This document shows positions 8,713 through 16,466 of a stretch of 36,076 bases of DNA, one piece after another. The notes under the pieces are model-generated. The model was not told the origin of the DNA. It searched no databases and worked only from the letters and a program-made list of their open reading frames with translations. Position 1 is the first letter of the stretch. Each line of letters begins with the position of its first letter. The translations under genes and the position numbers were made by a program. The stretch comes from Anaerolineae bacterium. Its GTDB lineage: Bacteria; Chloroflexota; Anaerolineae; Anaerolineales; Villigracilaceae. The stretch covers positions 1 to 36,076 of the forward strand of contig JAKLPV010000012.1 of the NCBI GenBank assembly GCA_022013685.1. The letters run 5' to 3'.

Positions 8713-11300
8713 CACTGTTCAAGGATCTCCACCAACCCCAGACCGCCATTGACCCGCACCCGGTCGCCGGTCTTCAGACGCATGGTGGCGTCGCCGCAGC
8801 CGACCACCGCCGGGATGCCCAGTTCGCGAGCCACGATGGCGGCATGGCTGAGCGGCGCGCCCAGGTCGGTGACGATGGCCGCCGCGCGCGGAAAAAGCGG
8901 CGTCCAGCCGATGTTGGTCATGGTCGTGACCAGCACCTCGCCGGCCAGGAACTGGTCGCTGTCTTCCAGGTGTTCCAGTTTGCGGACAGTGCCCTCAACC
9001 ACACCCAGCGCCCCGGCTGCGCCCTGGATGATGTTTTCATCAGGTGCGACGAGCGGGCTGGTTTGGGCGCGCGAGTTGAAAATGTCGCTGCGGCGGTGGG
9101 GGTCGGCGGCCCAGGCAAACGGGTCGAAGCGCCCGCAGATCAGGGTCGGATAAGGCGGCAGGGCGCGGTAGCGGGCGTGGACTTCCTTGCGGGTGGGTAT
9201 CCACTCAAAAGCCGCAGAATTCCCTTCCAGCGCGGCCAGCACCTCGTCGAGGGTCAAAAAGAAAACGTCATCACCAATCCCGAGTAATTCCCCGGCGCGC
9301 AGGGCAAAGGCGCGGATAATGGTCATCCCGCGCGTCGCTTCCGAGCGCACGATTTCGCGCGTTTGCGCGCCTTTGGCGGCCTGGTTGAGCCGCCAGCGCA
9401 TCTGACCGACCTTTTTGGGCTGCTCTTGGACTAAACGCTCCCAGGCGGCTTCGTAGGCGGCACGCTGACGGGCCAGCATGGAGTCGATGTCGACCGGGTT
9501 TTTGGCCCAGGCCTGCAGTTGCCGGTCGAGCCAGGTCGGGTCCTCCATCGGGCGCGGCCAGGCAACTTCGCCCTCGTTCTCGCCGCGATGACCGTAGGCT
9601 TCCAGATACGCTTCGCGGCCCATATTTCCATTCAGCACCAGCCCCAGCCCGGCCAGCGGCCCCAGGCTCTCCAGCCGCGTGGACGAGAGCCCGCCCAGGT
9701 TCGAGAGCAGGGCGTTGGCATCCTCGGCCCCGACCAGTTTGCGCAAATCCGCTTCCAGTCGCACCTGCGCATCCGACGAGGCTGCCACGATGTGGAAAAC
9801 CGCGTCGCGATAGGCCACAGAAATTTCCTTGTGCCAGAGCGCCGCCAGTTCCACGCCAACCTGCGCCTGCCCAATCCGTGCCCGTAAATCGGCGCAGAAC
9901 TGCCGGTTGCGGGCCAGGAAAGCCTTTTGCTTGCGGCGGTAACTGGCAAATTGCAGGGTGCTGCGGATGAGATACGGCAGCATCTCGCGCTCCCACTCCT
10001 GTTTGGTCAGCGGCAGCAGCGGGATGTCCATCTCGTCTGGCACCTGCCCCCACCAACCGGCCAGTTCGCGGTAGGCGCGGTGCGCGTCGCCCTTAAAGGC
10101 GCGCACAAAGGCCGACACCTGGACGCTGATGTTCGAGTAGAAGCGCCCGCCGATAATCCCGTTCAGCGGGTAGCCCTTGACGGTCAGCGCCGGGCCGCCG
10201 ATGCTGTCCAGGTACGGGCGCAGCGAAGCCGTAAACGGGGTCAGCACCTCGGGCTGGGCCTCCATCAAATTCGTGGCCGACCACAGGAAGTTGCCCTTCA
10301 GCGTGTCGTTCCACTCGGCGGTGACGGGGTTGTAGGGGTTCAAAGTGGTAATCGGGCGCGCTTGCAAAATAAAGATCTTCCCGCCCGCCAGCGCCCATTC
10401 GATGTCCTGCGGACAGCCGAGTTCGTGCTCGATTTCGTGCGCCTCGCGGTGCAGGCTTTTAGCCGCCCGGCTCAGTTCCGCCGGGCCGGTGTAACCACCC
10501 TCCGGCCGCGCAAAGCTAAACTCCGCCGCCGAAACCTGCCCGGAGACCAGTTTGTCGCCCAGCCCGGCCACGAAATTGCCCGTCATTTGCATCAAGTTCC
10601 CGGTCAGCGGGTCGGCGGTGAAGAGCACGCCCGAAAAATCGGCCTGGATCATTTTTTGGATGACGACGGCGACATCGTGTTCCGCGCCGCGCAGACCTTG
10701 CGCCTGGCTGTAGGCCTGCACCCGCGCCGCATGGCGGGATAAACGTACCACCCGAACCGCCTCGCGGATTTCCTCGTCCGACTGAACGTTTAACACGCTC
10801 TCGAATTCCCCGGCAAAAGACGCCTGGGCCGAATCCTCGCCCAGCGCCGAGGAGCGCACTGCCAGCGGATGCATTTTCCCGCCCCGCAGCCGATTCAATT
10901 GACCCTTGAGCAGTTCCCAGGCCTCGGCGGTCAACGCCTCCCCGTCGAAAGCCTCGGGCAGCAGCACGCAGCCATCCGGCACCGGGAACCCGCCCTGATA
11001 AAGCCGCGCCAGCGCGCGGCCTTTGCCGCCCGCCGAATTTTCCGCCTCGCGCGGCAACTTGCCGAACGGGTAGACCGTTTTCCCCGGCCGCCCGCGCGTC
11101 AGGTGTTTTTCGAGCCGCATGATTTGCGGCCCGAGCCAGGAGAAGGCGAAATAGCCCAGCGTCCCGAAGACGAAACTCAACAGCACTTTCCCAACGATAT
11201 TTTGCACACCCCCAAAGGCGATGAAGGACATCGCAAACAGGGCCGCGCCCACATTCGGCAAAATTTGACTGCCAATGATCTTACGAATTCTATCGTTCAT
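8712..11300 (-). CDS. Membrane-anchored PEP-synthase/rifampicin phosphotransferase-like protein
   Basis: An 862-residue protein with the ATP-grasp-like N-terminal domain of PEP synthase/pyruvate phosphate dikinase (GGKGRALARLYQGGFPVPDG; AVRSSALGEDSAQASFAGEFESVLNV; DIEWALAGGKIFILQARPI) and the C-terminal swivelling phosphohistidine domain (APLSHAAIVARELGIPAVVG, catalytic His about residue 819). The PEP/pyruvate-binding TIM barrel that should follow in PEP synthase is absent; a ~400-residue helical domain lies between. This ATP-grasp / middle / His order and the total length match rifampicin phosphotransferase and related antibiotic or dikinase-like enzymes. Unusually, the first ~60 residues contain two hydrophobic segments (VGAALFAMSFIAF and VLLSFVFGTLGYFAFSWL), suggesting membrane attachment. 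The substrate is unknown; rifampicin inactivation is only a possibility. Confidence 0.8.
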   Translation of the reverse strand: MNDRIRKIIGSQILPNVGAALFAMSFIAFGGVQNIVGKVLLSFVFGTLGYFAFSWLGPQIMRLEKHLTRGRPGKTVYPFGKLPREAENSAGGKGRALARLYQGGFPVPDGCVLLPEAFDGEALTAEAWELLKGQLNRLRGGKMHPLAVRSSALGEDSAQASFAGEFESVLNVQSDEEIREAVRVVRLSRHAARVQAYSQAQGLRGAEHDVAVVIQKMIQADFSGVLFTADPLTGNLMQMTGNFVAGLGDKLVSGQVSAAEFSFARPEGGYTGPAELSRAAKSLHREAHEIEHELGCPQDIEWALAGGKIFILQARPITTLNPYNPVTAEWNDTLKGNFLWSATNLMEAQPEVLTPFTASLRPYLDSIGGPALTVKGYPLNGIIGGRFYSNISVQVSAFVRAFKGDAHRAYRELAGWWGQVPDEMDIPLLPLTKQEWEREMLPYLIRSTLQFASYRRKQKAFLARNRQFCADLRARIGQAQVGVELAALWHKEISVAYRDAVFHIVAASSDAQVRLEADLRKLVGAEDANALLSNLGGLSSTRLESLGPLAGLGLVLNGNMGREAYLEAYGHRGENEGEVAWPRPMEDPTWLDRQLQAWAKNPVDIDSMLARQRAAYEAAWERLVQEQPKKVGQMRWRLNQAAKGAQTREIVRSEATRGMTIIRAFALRAGELLGIGDDVFFLTLDEVLAALEGNSAAFEWIPTRKEVHARYRALPPYPTLICGRFDPFAWAADPHRRSDIFNSRAQTSPLVAPDENIIQGAAGALGVVEGTVRKLEHLEDSDQFLAGEVLVTTMTNIGWTPLFPRAAAIVTDLGAPLSHAAIVARELGIPAVVGCGDATMRLKTGDRVRVNGGLGLVEILEQ

Positions 11301-11320
11301 TTTTTCTCACTTTTCGATGT

Positions 11321-11441
11321 GTCATTGCGAGCCGCTCTATGGCGAAGCAATCTCCCGTTAAGTGGAAAATGCCGCTCGATGTGCTTTTCCCGTTTAATGG
11401 AAGATTGCTTGGCTCGCTGAAAAGCGCTCGCTCGCAATGAC
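11321..11441. repeat. Palindromic intergenic repeat (GTCATTGCGAGC type)
   Basis: The ends GTCATTGCGAGC and GCTCGCAATGAC are exact inverted repeats 121 bp apart, with further imperfect pairing inside (GCGAAGCAATCT against AGATTGCTTGG). Such GTCATTGCGAG...GCAATGAC elements are dispersed, MITE-like repeats known from many bacterial genomes. This one fills the gap between the AbrB-type gene and the PEP-synthase-like gene. Confidence 0.75.
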
Positions 11442-11453
11442 ATTTCGATAGCC

Positions 11454-11696
11454 TTATTTATTTTCATCGTCCTCATTCTCCGCCGACTGGAGCATGGACA
11501 TAATCCCGGGCATTTTCTCAATCAGTTTCGAAGCCTTCATCAGTGCCAGCCCCTGCTCCAAATCGCCAAAGACCAGCAATTTCTCGCCGACCTCGATGCC
11601 GAAGTCGCGCCGCGCCTCAGCCGGGATGACAATCTGTCCGCGCTCGCTGACGGTGACCGAACCATAAAAGCGTTTTCCTTCAGGTGGGGTGGGCAT
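11454..11696 (-). CDS. AbrB/MazE/SpoVT-type transition regulator
   Basis: An 80-residue protein. The swapped-hairpin DNA-binding domain is clear: FYGSVTVSERGQIVIPAEARRDFGIEVGEKLLVFGDLEQGLALMKAS spans residues ~10-56. A short acidic tail (SAENEDDENK) follows. AAGGAG lies 8 nt before the ATG. Members act as dimers or tetramers, either as global regulators or as antitoxins. No toxin gene is adjacent, so a stand-alone regulator is more likely. Its promoter carries a 28-bp perfect palindrome (11712-11739), which suggests autoregulation. The next gene in the same direction, the PEP-synthase-like protein, starts 154 bp downstream beyond a palindromic repeat and may be a target or be cotranscribed. 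Confidence 0.85.
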   Translation of the reverse strand: MPTPPEGKRFYGSVTVSERGQIVIPAEARRDFGIEVGEKLLVFGDLEQGLALMKASKLIEKMPGIMSMLQSAENEDDENK

Positions 11697-11711
11697 GCGA
11701 GTTCTCCTTGT

Positions 11712-11739
11712 AGATATATCTTGTATACAAGATATATCT
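11712..11739. promoter_or_regulatory. 28-bp perfect palindrome, probable operator of the AbrB-type gene
   Basis: Each half is AGATATATCTTGTA and the two are exact complements with no spacer. It lies between the probable -10 box and the ribosome site of the AbrB-type gene, a position where a bound protein would block transcription. Confidence 0.75.
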
Positions 11740-11764
11740 TACATCCCTCGCGGCATTTTGACAA
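11736..11764 (-). promoter_or_regulatory. Promoter of the AbrB-type gene
   Basis: On the - strand, TTGTCA (11764-11759), a 17-bp spacer and TAAGAT (11741-11736). The -10 overlaps the edge of the palindrome. Confidence 0.6.
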
Positions 11765-11814
11765 GAGGTATGTCTCTGTATCTTGACAGGCCTCGATACG
11801 GCTTCGCCAATTTC

Positions 11815-11959
11815 TCTACCGGACAAACTTCGTGATAGTTTGTCATTTCGAGCGACAGCGAGAAATCTTAACCACCGTGGCAAGATTTCTCACCGCTACG
11901 CGGTTCGAAATGACAAGCATAAGTTACCAATTCCTGTTCAAATTATTTTGTCCGGTAGA
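11815..11959. repeat. Nested palindromic repeat (TTGTCATTTCGA type)
   Basis: Three nested inverted repeats share one centre: outer TCTACCGGACAAA/TTTGTCCGGTAGA, middle TTGTCATTTCGA/TCGAAATGACAA (11840-11851, 11905-11916), inner GAGAAATCTT/AAGATTTCTC (11860-11869, 11882-11891). A second copy of the middle and inner parts is at 27543-27655 with different outer arms. The 11697-12243 gap otherwise contains the AbrB promoter and two hairpins; I see no gene in it. Confidence 0.8.
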
Positions 11960-11983
11960 AAATCGCCAGTCAACCAACTGCTC

Positions 11984-12009
11984 GCTTATCAGATGGGAAT
12001 CTGATAAGC
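11984..12009. repeat. Short hairpin
   Basis: An 11-bp perfect stem GCTTATCAGAT/ATCTGATAAGC with a 4-nt loop, without a T tract. Role unknown. Confidence 0.45.
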
Positions 12010-12030
12010 AGTGGCTTTAAAACCTTCACC

Positions 12031-12078
12031 AATGAAAAAGGCCTGGCATCTTTTTCCAGATGCCAGGCCTTTTTCATT
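12031..12078. terminator. Bidirectional terminator with 21-bp perfect stem
   Basis: The stem pairs AATGAAAAAGGCCTGGCATC and one further base with its exact complement around a 6-nt loop, giving T tracts on both strands. It lies 166 bp past the stop of the - strand hydrolase gene, which it probably terminates; no + strand gene runs into it. Confidence 0.75.
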
Positions 12079-12243
12079 CACTTTTTTGCTCATCCCCCAC
12101 GCTGTTAATCGGCGGCTGTCCTCTTTGTACTAAGCTACTGTTAAGCATATGAAACCAAGACACAAATCATGTTTAGTTTTTATTATTTTAGAATGGATGC
12201 AAGTATATTTTCATCCTGGCTTGATAACCTTGTCAACGAAACC

Positions 12244-13380
12244 CTACCGCCCTCCACCCCCCGCGCCTTTTAAGTGAATATCAAAAAAGTCTAACGTCCG
12301 CGTTATCGCAAGTTCAAAGTTTTGTGAAATATTGTGGTCATCCCCAGGATACTCATAAATTTCTACCATGATTCCTTCGGCGATCATCTTTTCATACATC
12401 ACCTGGGAAAGCGCCACTGGCACGACCGTGTCTGTTGTGACATGATGTAGCTGCACAACGCCTTTCAATTCAGACAAATACGTATCAACAGAGGCTGCCG
12501 CCCAAAAGGCCTCGTTCTCTTCTGGCAATCCATACTCAGCAAATGGTGTCTCACTCCAAAACGACCAGGTCTCAGCATCCCAATTTTTACAATTAAACCA
12601 ATGCACACATAAATCGTCGTATGAACCAAGCACCCCGCCCCAAATCACCCCTACGCGGATATTTGGATCAATGATCATCGCGCGTAATGAGATCCAGCCG
12701 CCCATCGAGTGTCCCCACGTTCCAATCCGGTTGGGATCAGCCGTTTCCCATTTCTTGACCGCAGCGACAGCATTGAGGACATCCATTGTGTTACCTTGGT
12801 GAAAATAGGTATTGCGCGGCTCGCCCTCCGATTTTCCATGTCCCCGATAGTCAGGCCGGAGAACAATGTACCCATTATCTGCGAAGGCATGCATATATGC
12901 TTCATACCCCTGGGTGGTTCTGTAAACTTCCGGTGGAATATAACCATGATTGAACACAATAACCGGCCAGCCAGTTTCGGGAGAATCACTGATCGGAACT
13001 GTTAGTAAAGCATAATTTTTATACCCATCAGATTGATAGGAAACAATATAGCGGTAATAAGAATCCTTTTGACCTAGCTCTTCCTCAATAATTAATTTTC
13101 CCGAATAGCTTTGTTGTTTGAGATATTCCACACTAAGCGGGTGGGCTGGGGTCACTGTCGGGGAAATCGTAACCGTTGGTGCAACTGTAGCGGTGAGGGT
13201 TTGTGTTGAGACAAGTGAATTCGTTGCCGTACTTGAAGGCTGTGGATGGATGGGTGCGGAAGGAGAAGAGTTGCTAAGGGCTTTTTGAGTAGCCGGGCTG
13301 CAGGCCGAGAGCACCAATCCAACAAGTAAGATCAAATTGTAACGATGATTAATACTCATCTGTGCCTTTGAACTGTTCAT
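12244..13380 (-). CDS. Secreted alpha/beta hydrolase lipoprotein (prolyl oligopeptidase/acetyl xylan esterase-like)
   Basis: A 378-residue lipoprotein. Its signal peptide ends in the lipobox LSAC (LLVGLVLSACSPATQ), followed by a ~70-residue Ser/Thr/Pro-rich linker typical of Anaerolineae surface proteins. The catalytic domain has the HGYIPPE oxyanion motif, the nucleophile elbow GTWGHSMGGW, a probable Asp in HHVTTDTVVP and a His in GDDHN near the C-terminus, the layout of dipeptidyl-peptidase/esterase-type hydrolases. For the ATG at 13380, a TTTAAT box lies exactly 6 nt upstream, as at other apparently leaderless genes here. The ATG at 13359 has a weak AAAGG site and would give an equally good signal peptide. 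Substrate not determinable. Confidence 0.8.
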   Translation of the reverse strand: MNSSKAQMSINHRYNLILLVGLVLSACSPATQKALSNSSPSAPIHPQPSSTATNSLVSTQTLTATVAPTVTISPTVTPAHPLSVEYLKQQSYSGKLIIEEELGQKDSYYRYIVSYQSDGYKNYALLTVPISDSPETGWPVIVFNHGYIPPEVYRTTQGYEAYMHAFADNGYIVLRPDYRGHGKSEGEPRNTYFHQGNTMDVLNAVAAVKKWETADPNRIGTWGHSMGGWISLRAMIIDPNIRVGVIWGGVLGSYDDLCVHWFNCKNWDAETWSFWSETPFAEYGLPEENEAFWAAASVDTYLSELKGVVQLHHVTTDTVVPVALSQVMYEKMIAEGIMVEIYEYPGDDHNISQNFELAITRTLDFFDIHLKGAGGGGR

Positions 13381-13407
13381 GAAGATATTAAATATTTATG
13401 CGGTAGC

Positions 13408-13496
13408 GAAGCCAGCCAACGAATGAAGGATTGATCCCACAAAACCTGGGACGCTGTGCGTCGGAAGGGGAGAAAGTCTAAAGAAGGGCAGTTAAG
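13408..13496. other. Candidate cassette-boundary site (attC-like) downstream of the R-M genes
   Basis: On the - strand, GCTTAAC follows the HNH gene and GTTGGCT occurs ~75 nt later, with a central hairpin GACGC-ACA-GCGTC between them. GCTTAAC fits the RYYYAAC core of integron attC sites; GTTGGCT differs at one position from GTTRRRY. The complement of GCTTAAC (GTTAAGC) nearly matches GTTAAAC at the other end of the restriction-modification unit (~16195). Speculative. Confidence 0.3.
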
Positions 13497-13515
13497 CGCC
13501 GCCGCCGGGAAGCCT

Positions 13516-14679
13516 TTAGCGATTTCCTTTGGCCCGGTTGTGGGTCTTGCATAACATCTGACAGTTCTTAATCTCGGTTGCGCCGCCTTTGCTCCAGGCG
13601 GCGACATGGTCGGCGTCCATTTCGGGCAACTTCCAAATTTTGCTTTTGTTGGCATCAGGCCCAAGCGCGCACAGCGGACAGTTGGATGTGCCCCCGGCTT
13701 CGGCCTGCGCGGTTTGGGCTGCGTAAACGCTTTTCTTGGCCGCCTCATCAAAGACGCGCACATCCAATAATTTTGTATCCGCTGAACCGCCCAGAATGTA
13801 CTCGAAAATTCCCTTGCGGTTTTTGACGTAGGGGTCGCCGTAAAGTCTTTTCAGCTCCTGGGAAACCCTGGCCGGGTTATAGGCTGTGTGGTGATACGCT
13901 TCATATAAGCGCCCCCATTCCAACCCGCGCATTTCGCTTTCGACATCGACAAAGACGGTGGAGACCCAATCGATGACGCTGTTGAAATAGGCTTTTAACT
14001 CGCTGATGTTTTTATCGTGGCGATGACGGCTCATGTAGTCGTCGATCTTGCCCTGGCTGACCCATTCCAGGGCGCGTTCCAAAAAATCCTGCCGGTTGGC
14101 GCTGCCCGAGATATACGCGCTCCATTTCTGGATATTGGCGTTCTGGCTGTTGCTGAACTCGGCCTTGCCAAGGGTCACAAAAGGCCCTGAATAGACGGCA
14201 TTCAAGATTTCCTGCGGATTGACGGGCACGCCGTAAATATTGATGGTTCTGAACCAATCTTTGATCTCGGTTTCTTCGCCTTCGCACTCGTAAATCAGCA
14301 GCTTCGTTTCAAGGATTTTCTTGCGCTTGTCGGCCGCGATGCCGTCGAAATATTGCTGCATCCCGCGTTCATCCTGAATGGCAAACTTGTTGGTGACAAA
14401 GCGCCCAAAACTGGTGATGCGCTGCTGCCCGTCCAAGACTTCCAGAACATCCTCGCTGACTTTGTTGAAATAGATCAGGCCCAACGGGTAGCCCTTCAGG
14501 ATCGATTCGATGACCGCCACATCTCTTTTGCCGTCAGCATAGATATAGTTGCGCTGGTACTCCGGCTGGATGGTCAGTTTGCCAGACAAGCCGAACAGCC
14601 CCTTGCCTTCGAGTTCGTTGTAGACAAAACCCTCGCAAATATCTTTGACTGTGATCCCGGTTTTTAGGGTTGTTTTCAT
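13516..14679 (-). CDS. DUF262 domain HNH endonuclease, restriction partner of the EcoRI-type methyltransferase
   Basis: 387 residues. The N-terminal DUF262 (ParB/GmrS-like) domain has the conserved PEYQRNYIY near residue 40 and DGQQRITSF at 83-91, motifs linked to nucleotide hydrolysis in GmrSD enzymes. The C-terminus is an HNH nuclease: zinc-type cysteines C334PLC337 and C373/C377, and DADHVAAWSKGGATEIKNCQMLCKTHNRAKGN with His358, Asn372 and His380. The gene overlaps the methyltransferase by ATGA, implying translational coupling. I infer that it is the nuclease of a restriction-modification pair. Whether it cuts unmethylated or modified DNA cannot be read from the sequence, since DUF262-HNH proteins include modification-dependent enzymes. 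Confidence 0.85.
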   Translation of the reverse strand: MKTTLKTGITVKDICEGFVYNELEGKGLFGLSGKLTIQPEYQRNYIYADGKRDVAVIESILKGYPLGLIYFNKVSEDVLEVLDGQQRITSFGRFVTNKFAIQDERGMQQYFDGIAADKRKKILETKLLIYECEGEETEIKDWFRTINIYGVPVNPQEILNAVYSGPFVTLGKAEFSNSQNANIQKWSAYISGSANRQDFLERALEWVSQGKIDDYMSRHRHDKNISELKAYFNSVIDWVSTVFVDVESEMRGLEWGRLYEAYHHTAYNPARVSQELKRLYGDPYVKNRKGIFEYILGGSADTKLLDVRVFDEAAKKSVYAAQTAQAEAGGTSNCPLCALGPDANKSKIWKLPEMDADHVAAWSKGGATEIKNCQMLCKTHNRAKGNR

Positions 14680-15851
14680 TTGGTGGCTTTCCTGTGTTTA
14701 ATGAGTACCCGCTGATAGACTTTTTCCAATAAACCATCGATCAAAAGTACTCCGTTGGAATTCATATCGTAAGTACCTTTTTTTCCAAACTTATCCAGAT
14801 ACGCTTGTTTGCATTCAGATGATGTATATACTTTTGTTTTCAACTGGTACAGGTCTTCGTTTTCACACCTTCCCACAATCTCAAACTGCTCAGGGCTGTA
14901 TTTATCCAGAAAACTGATCGGCACGCCCATCACGCCCTCATAGTCGCTTGGGATGGAATCGGTAAACGGCACTTCAATCGCGTCGTAGTTGTCGTAGCTG
15001 TCATATGATTGTTTGCCTTTAATCTCTTTATGTTTGCTGTATTTTAAATTATCCGCCATGGTCATTAAAGGTAAGGGTTTATGGCGTCTTCCGTGGTCGA
15101 GATTGGTAAACCAACATGAATTTCCGAGTCTTGTGTAATCGCCAACATAGCCAAGTCTTGCGGCTTTCTGTTTGTCACCTTCGGCAACATCTGAACCTGC
15201 CGGAACAGCAAAAACCATATCGCTGCCGTTACCAGTTGCCCCCAGCCACAACTTATTCTCCTTGATTAACGAAAATACTTCCTTGTAGCTAATGGCATTC
15301 ATGTTGCCTATTATCAGGAATTGCTTTTCCGCTTCAAAAATCCATGCTAAAAAATCACGAAAGAGCGAGAAAGGCGGGTTGGTAATGATGATGTCGGCTT
15401 CATCGCGCAACTTTTTGATCTCTGCGCTCCTGAAATCGCCATCGCCATTCAGGTAATGCCATTCCAGGTCATCCACATCCACCTTACGGTCGCCCGTCTT
15501 GTCGTGGGTCAAGCTGAAAATCTTCCCGTTTTTGACGGTTTTGACCTGGTCGAAATAGGGGGCGCTGGTTTCAAAGAGACTGGGCTGGTAACCGCTTTTA
15601 TAAGTTTTGCTATCCACCGCGTAACTGGTGCTGATCAGTTTTTTCAGCCCAAAGCGATCAAAGTTTTGGGCAAAATACTTGGTAAAGTTGCTCCATTCCG
15701 GGTCGTCGCAGGGTAAGAGCAGCGTCTTGCCCCGAAAGACATCCGGGTTGAATTCCAGGTACGCCGAAATTTCCTTCTCAATATCATGGTACTGGGTGTA
15801 GAACTCATCATTTTTTGCCCGTTGGGCTTCTGTGAGATTACTGTTTGCCAT
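14676..15851 (-). CDS. EcoRI-family adenine-specific DNA methyltransferase
   Basis: 391 residues. The N-terminus AKNDEFYTQYHDIEKEISAY, then GKTLLLPCDDPEWSNFTKYF, and the catalytic motif IV NPPF at residues 158-161 followed by SLFRDFLAW are those of the M.EcoRI family, N6-adenine methyltransferases. It is longer than M.EcoRI (326 residues). The start ATG is preceded by GGAAC. The nuclease gene overlaps its stop by 4 nt, and a small unknown gene lies 50 bp upstream in the same direction. The recognition sequence is unknown: GAATTC occurs at least a dozen times in this window, so it is not avoided locally. The first ~70 bp of this gene, including its leader, are duplicated at 16253-16326. Confidence 0.88.
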   Translation of the reverse strand: MANSNLTEAQRAKNDEFYTQYHDIEKEISAYLEFNPDVFRGKTLLLPCDDPEWSNFTKYFAQNFDRFGLKKLISTSYAVDSKTYKSGYQPSLFETSAPYFDQVKTVKNGKIFSLTHDKTGDRKVDVDDLEWHYLNGDGDFRSAEIKKLRDEADIIITNPPFSLFRDFLAWIFEAEKQFLIIGNMNAISYKEVFSLIKENKLWLGATGNGSDMVFAVPAGSDVAEGDKQKAARLGYVGDYTRLGNSCWFTNLDHGRRHKPLPLMTMADNLKYSKHKEIKGKQSYDSYDNYDAIEVPFTDSIPSDYEGVMGVPISFLDKYSPEQFEIVGRCENEDLYQLKTKVYTSSECKQAYLDKFGKKGTYDMNSNGVLLIDGLLEKVYQRVLIKHRKATK

Positions 15852-15900
15852 AAATGTTCCAGTCAGACAAATTTTTATTCATTAAACCTATTATCTTTTC

Positions 15901-16161
15901 TTATTCTATTCCATCAAGATTCATTTCCTGTTTATGCTTATATAAAAATTCATGTGTTTCCTTGTCACCAGCAATCCATTCGTCGTCATAACGGCTATCA
16001 GCCCAAGAAGTTTTTCCTATAGCACGTATGTGAAGTACTCCACCTGAAATGGTATATATTCTTTCTTCTCTGGAGTTTTTACCTTCATAAAATGTTCTAC
16101 GTGTGAAACCTTCATTCTGCGCTAGGATACTTTGCCTCACAGATATTGTTAATCGTGTCAT
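15901..16161 (-). CDS. Small protein of unknown function upstream of the R-M pair
   Basis: 86 residues starting MTRLTISVRQSILAQNEGF, with no membrane segment and a mix of charged residues. I do not recognise a family. A good ribosome site (AGAGGA, 5 nt before the ATG) supports translation. It is the first gene of the - strand unit, 50 bp before the EcoRI-type methyltransferase, so it could be a control or accessory protein; no helix-turn-helix is evident. It sits between the two copies of the methyltransferase 5' end and may have arrived with the insertion or duplication that created the second copy. Confidence 0.65.
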   Translation of the reverse strand: MTRLTISVRQSILAQNEGFTRRTFYEGKNSREERIYTISGGVLHIRAIGKTSWADSRYDDEWIAGDKETHEFLYKHKQEMNLDGIE

Positions 16162-16232
16162 ATTTTCCTCTTTATTACAAAGAATTCTCCGAAGTGTTTA
16201 ACACTGTCCCGCAAAACCCTACCCACTCACCC

Positions 16233-16310
16233 TTACCACTTCCGTACCTTCGGGTAGAACTCATCATTTTTTGCCCGTTTGGCTTCGGTAGATATTACTC
16301 TGTTTGCCAT
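16233..16310 (-). pseudogene. Truncated second copy of the EcoRI-type methyltransferase 5' end
   Basis: The 25-codon ORF starts MANRVISTEAKRAKNDEFY, close to the intact methyltransferase (MANSNLTEAQRAKNDEFY). After DEFY the similarity stops and a TAA follows within seven codons. The DNA upstream of the ATG (TCTGACTGGAACATTT) is also identical in both copies, so this is a duplicated gene start. It is a remnant of a second methyltransferase gene or of a duplication at a cassette edge. Confidence 0.75.
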
Positions 16311-16326
16311 AAATGTTCCAGTCAGA

Positions 16327-16455
16327 ATGATATTTGATAATACAAGGGGCAGGCTAAGGGAAGGGCGGCTTACCCTGTAGGTACCGGCATAGGCGGAATC
16401 CCGAAAGTGTAGGCGCAGCCCACACTTGTCCGGTCTACGCGACATGGCTTGCGGT
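16327..16455. repeat. Repeat unit H (divergent short form) of the cassette array
   Basis: The right half can be aligned with repeat A: an AAGTGTAGGC...GCCCACACTTGTCC hairpin and then ATGGCTTGC at the right edge, against AAGTGTGGGC...GCCCCGCACTTGTCC and TTGGCTTGC in A. The left half shows no clear similarity to the other units. The 16162-16466 gap holds this unit and the methyltransferase remnant. Confidence 0.55.
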
Positions 16456-16466
16456 TGTGGAATAAA

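Noticed and set aside
8712..11300. Phosphoenolpyruvate synthase (ppsA) as the name for this gene
   Set aside because: The PEP/pyruvate-binding barrel is not recognisable and the domain order and length fit the rifampicin-phosphotransferase branch better.
16182..16187. GAATTC site in the leader of the restriction-modification unit, as a possible self-regulatory methylation site
   Set aside because: GAATTC occurs many times in the window, and the specificity of this methyltransferase is unknown.
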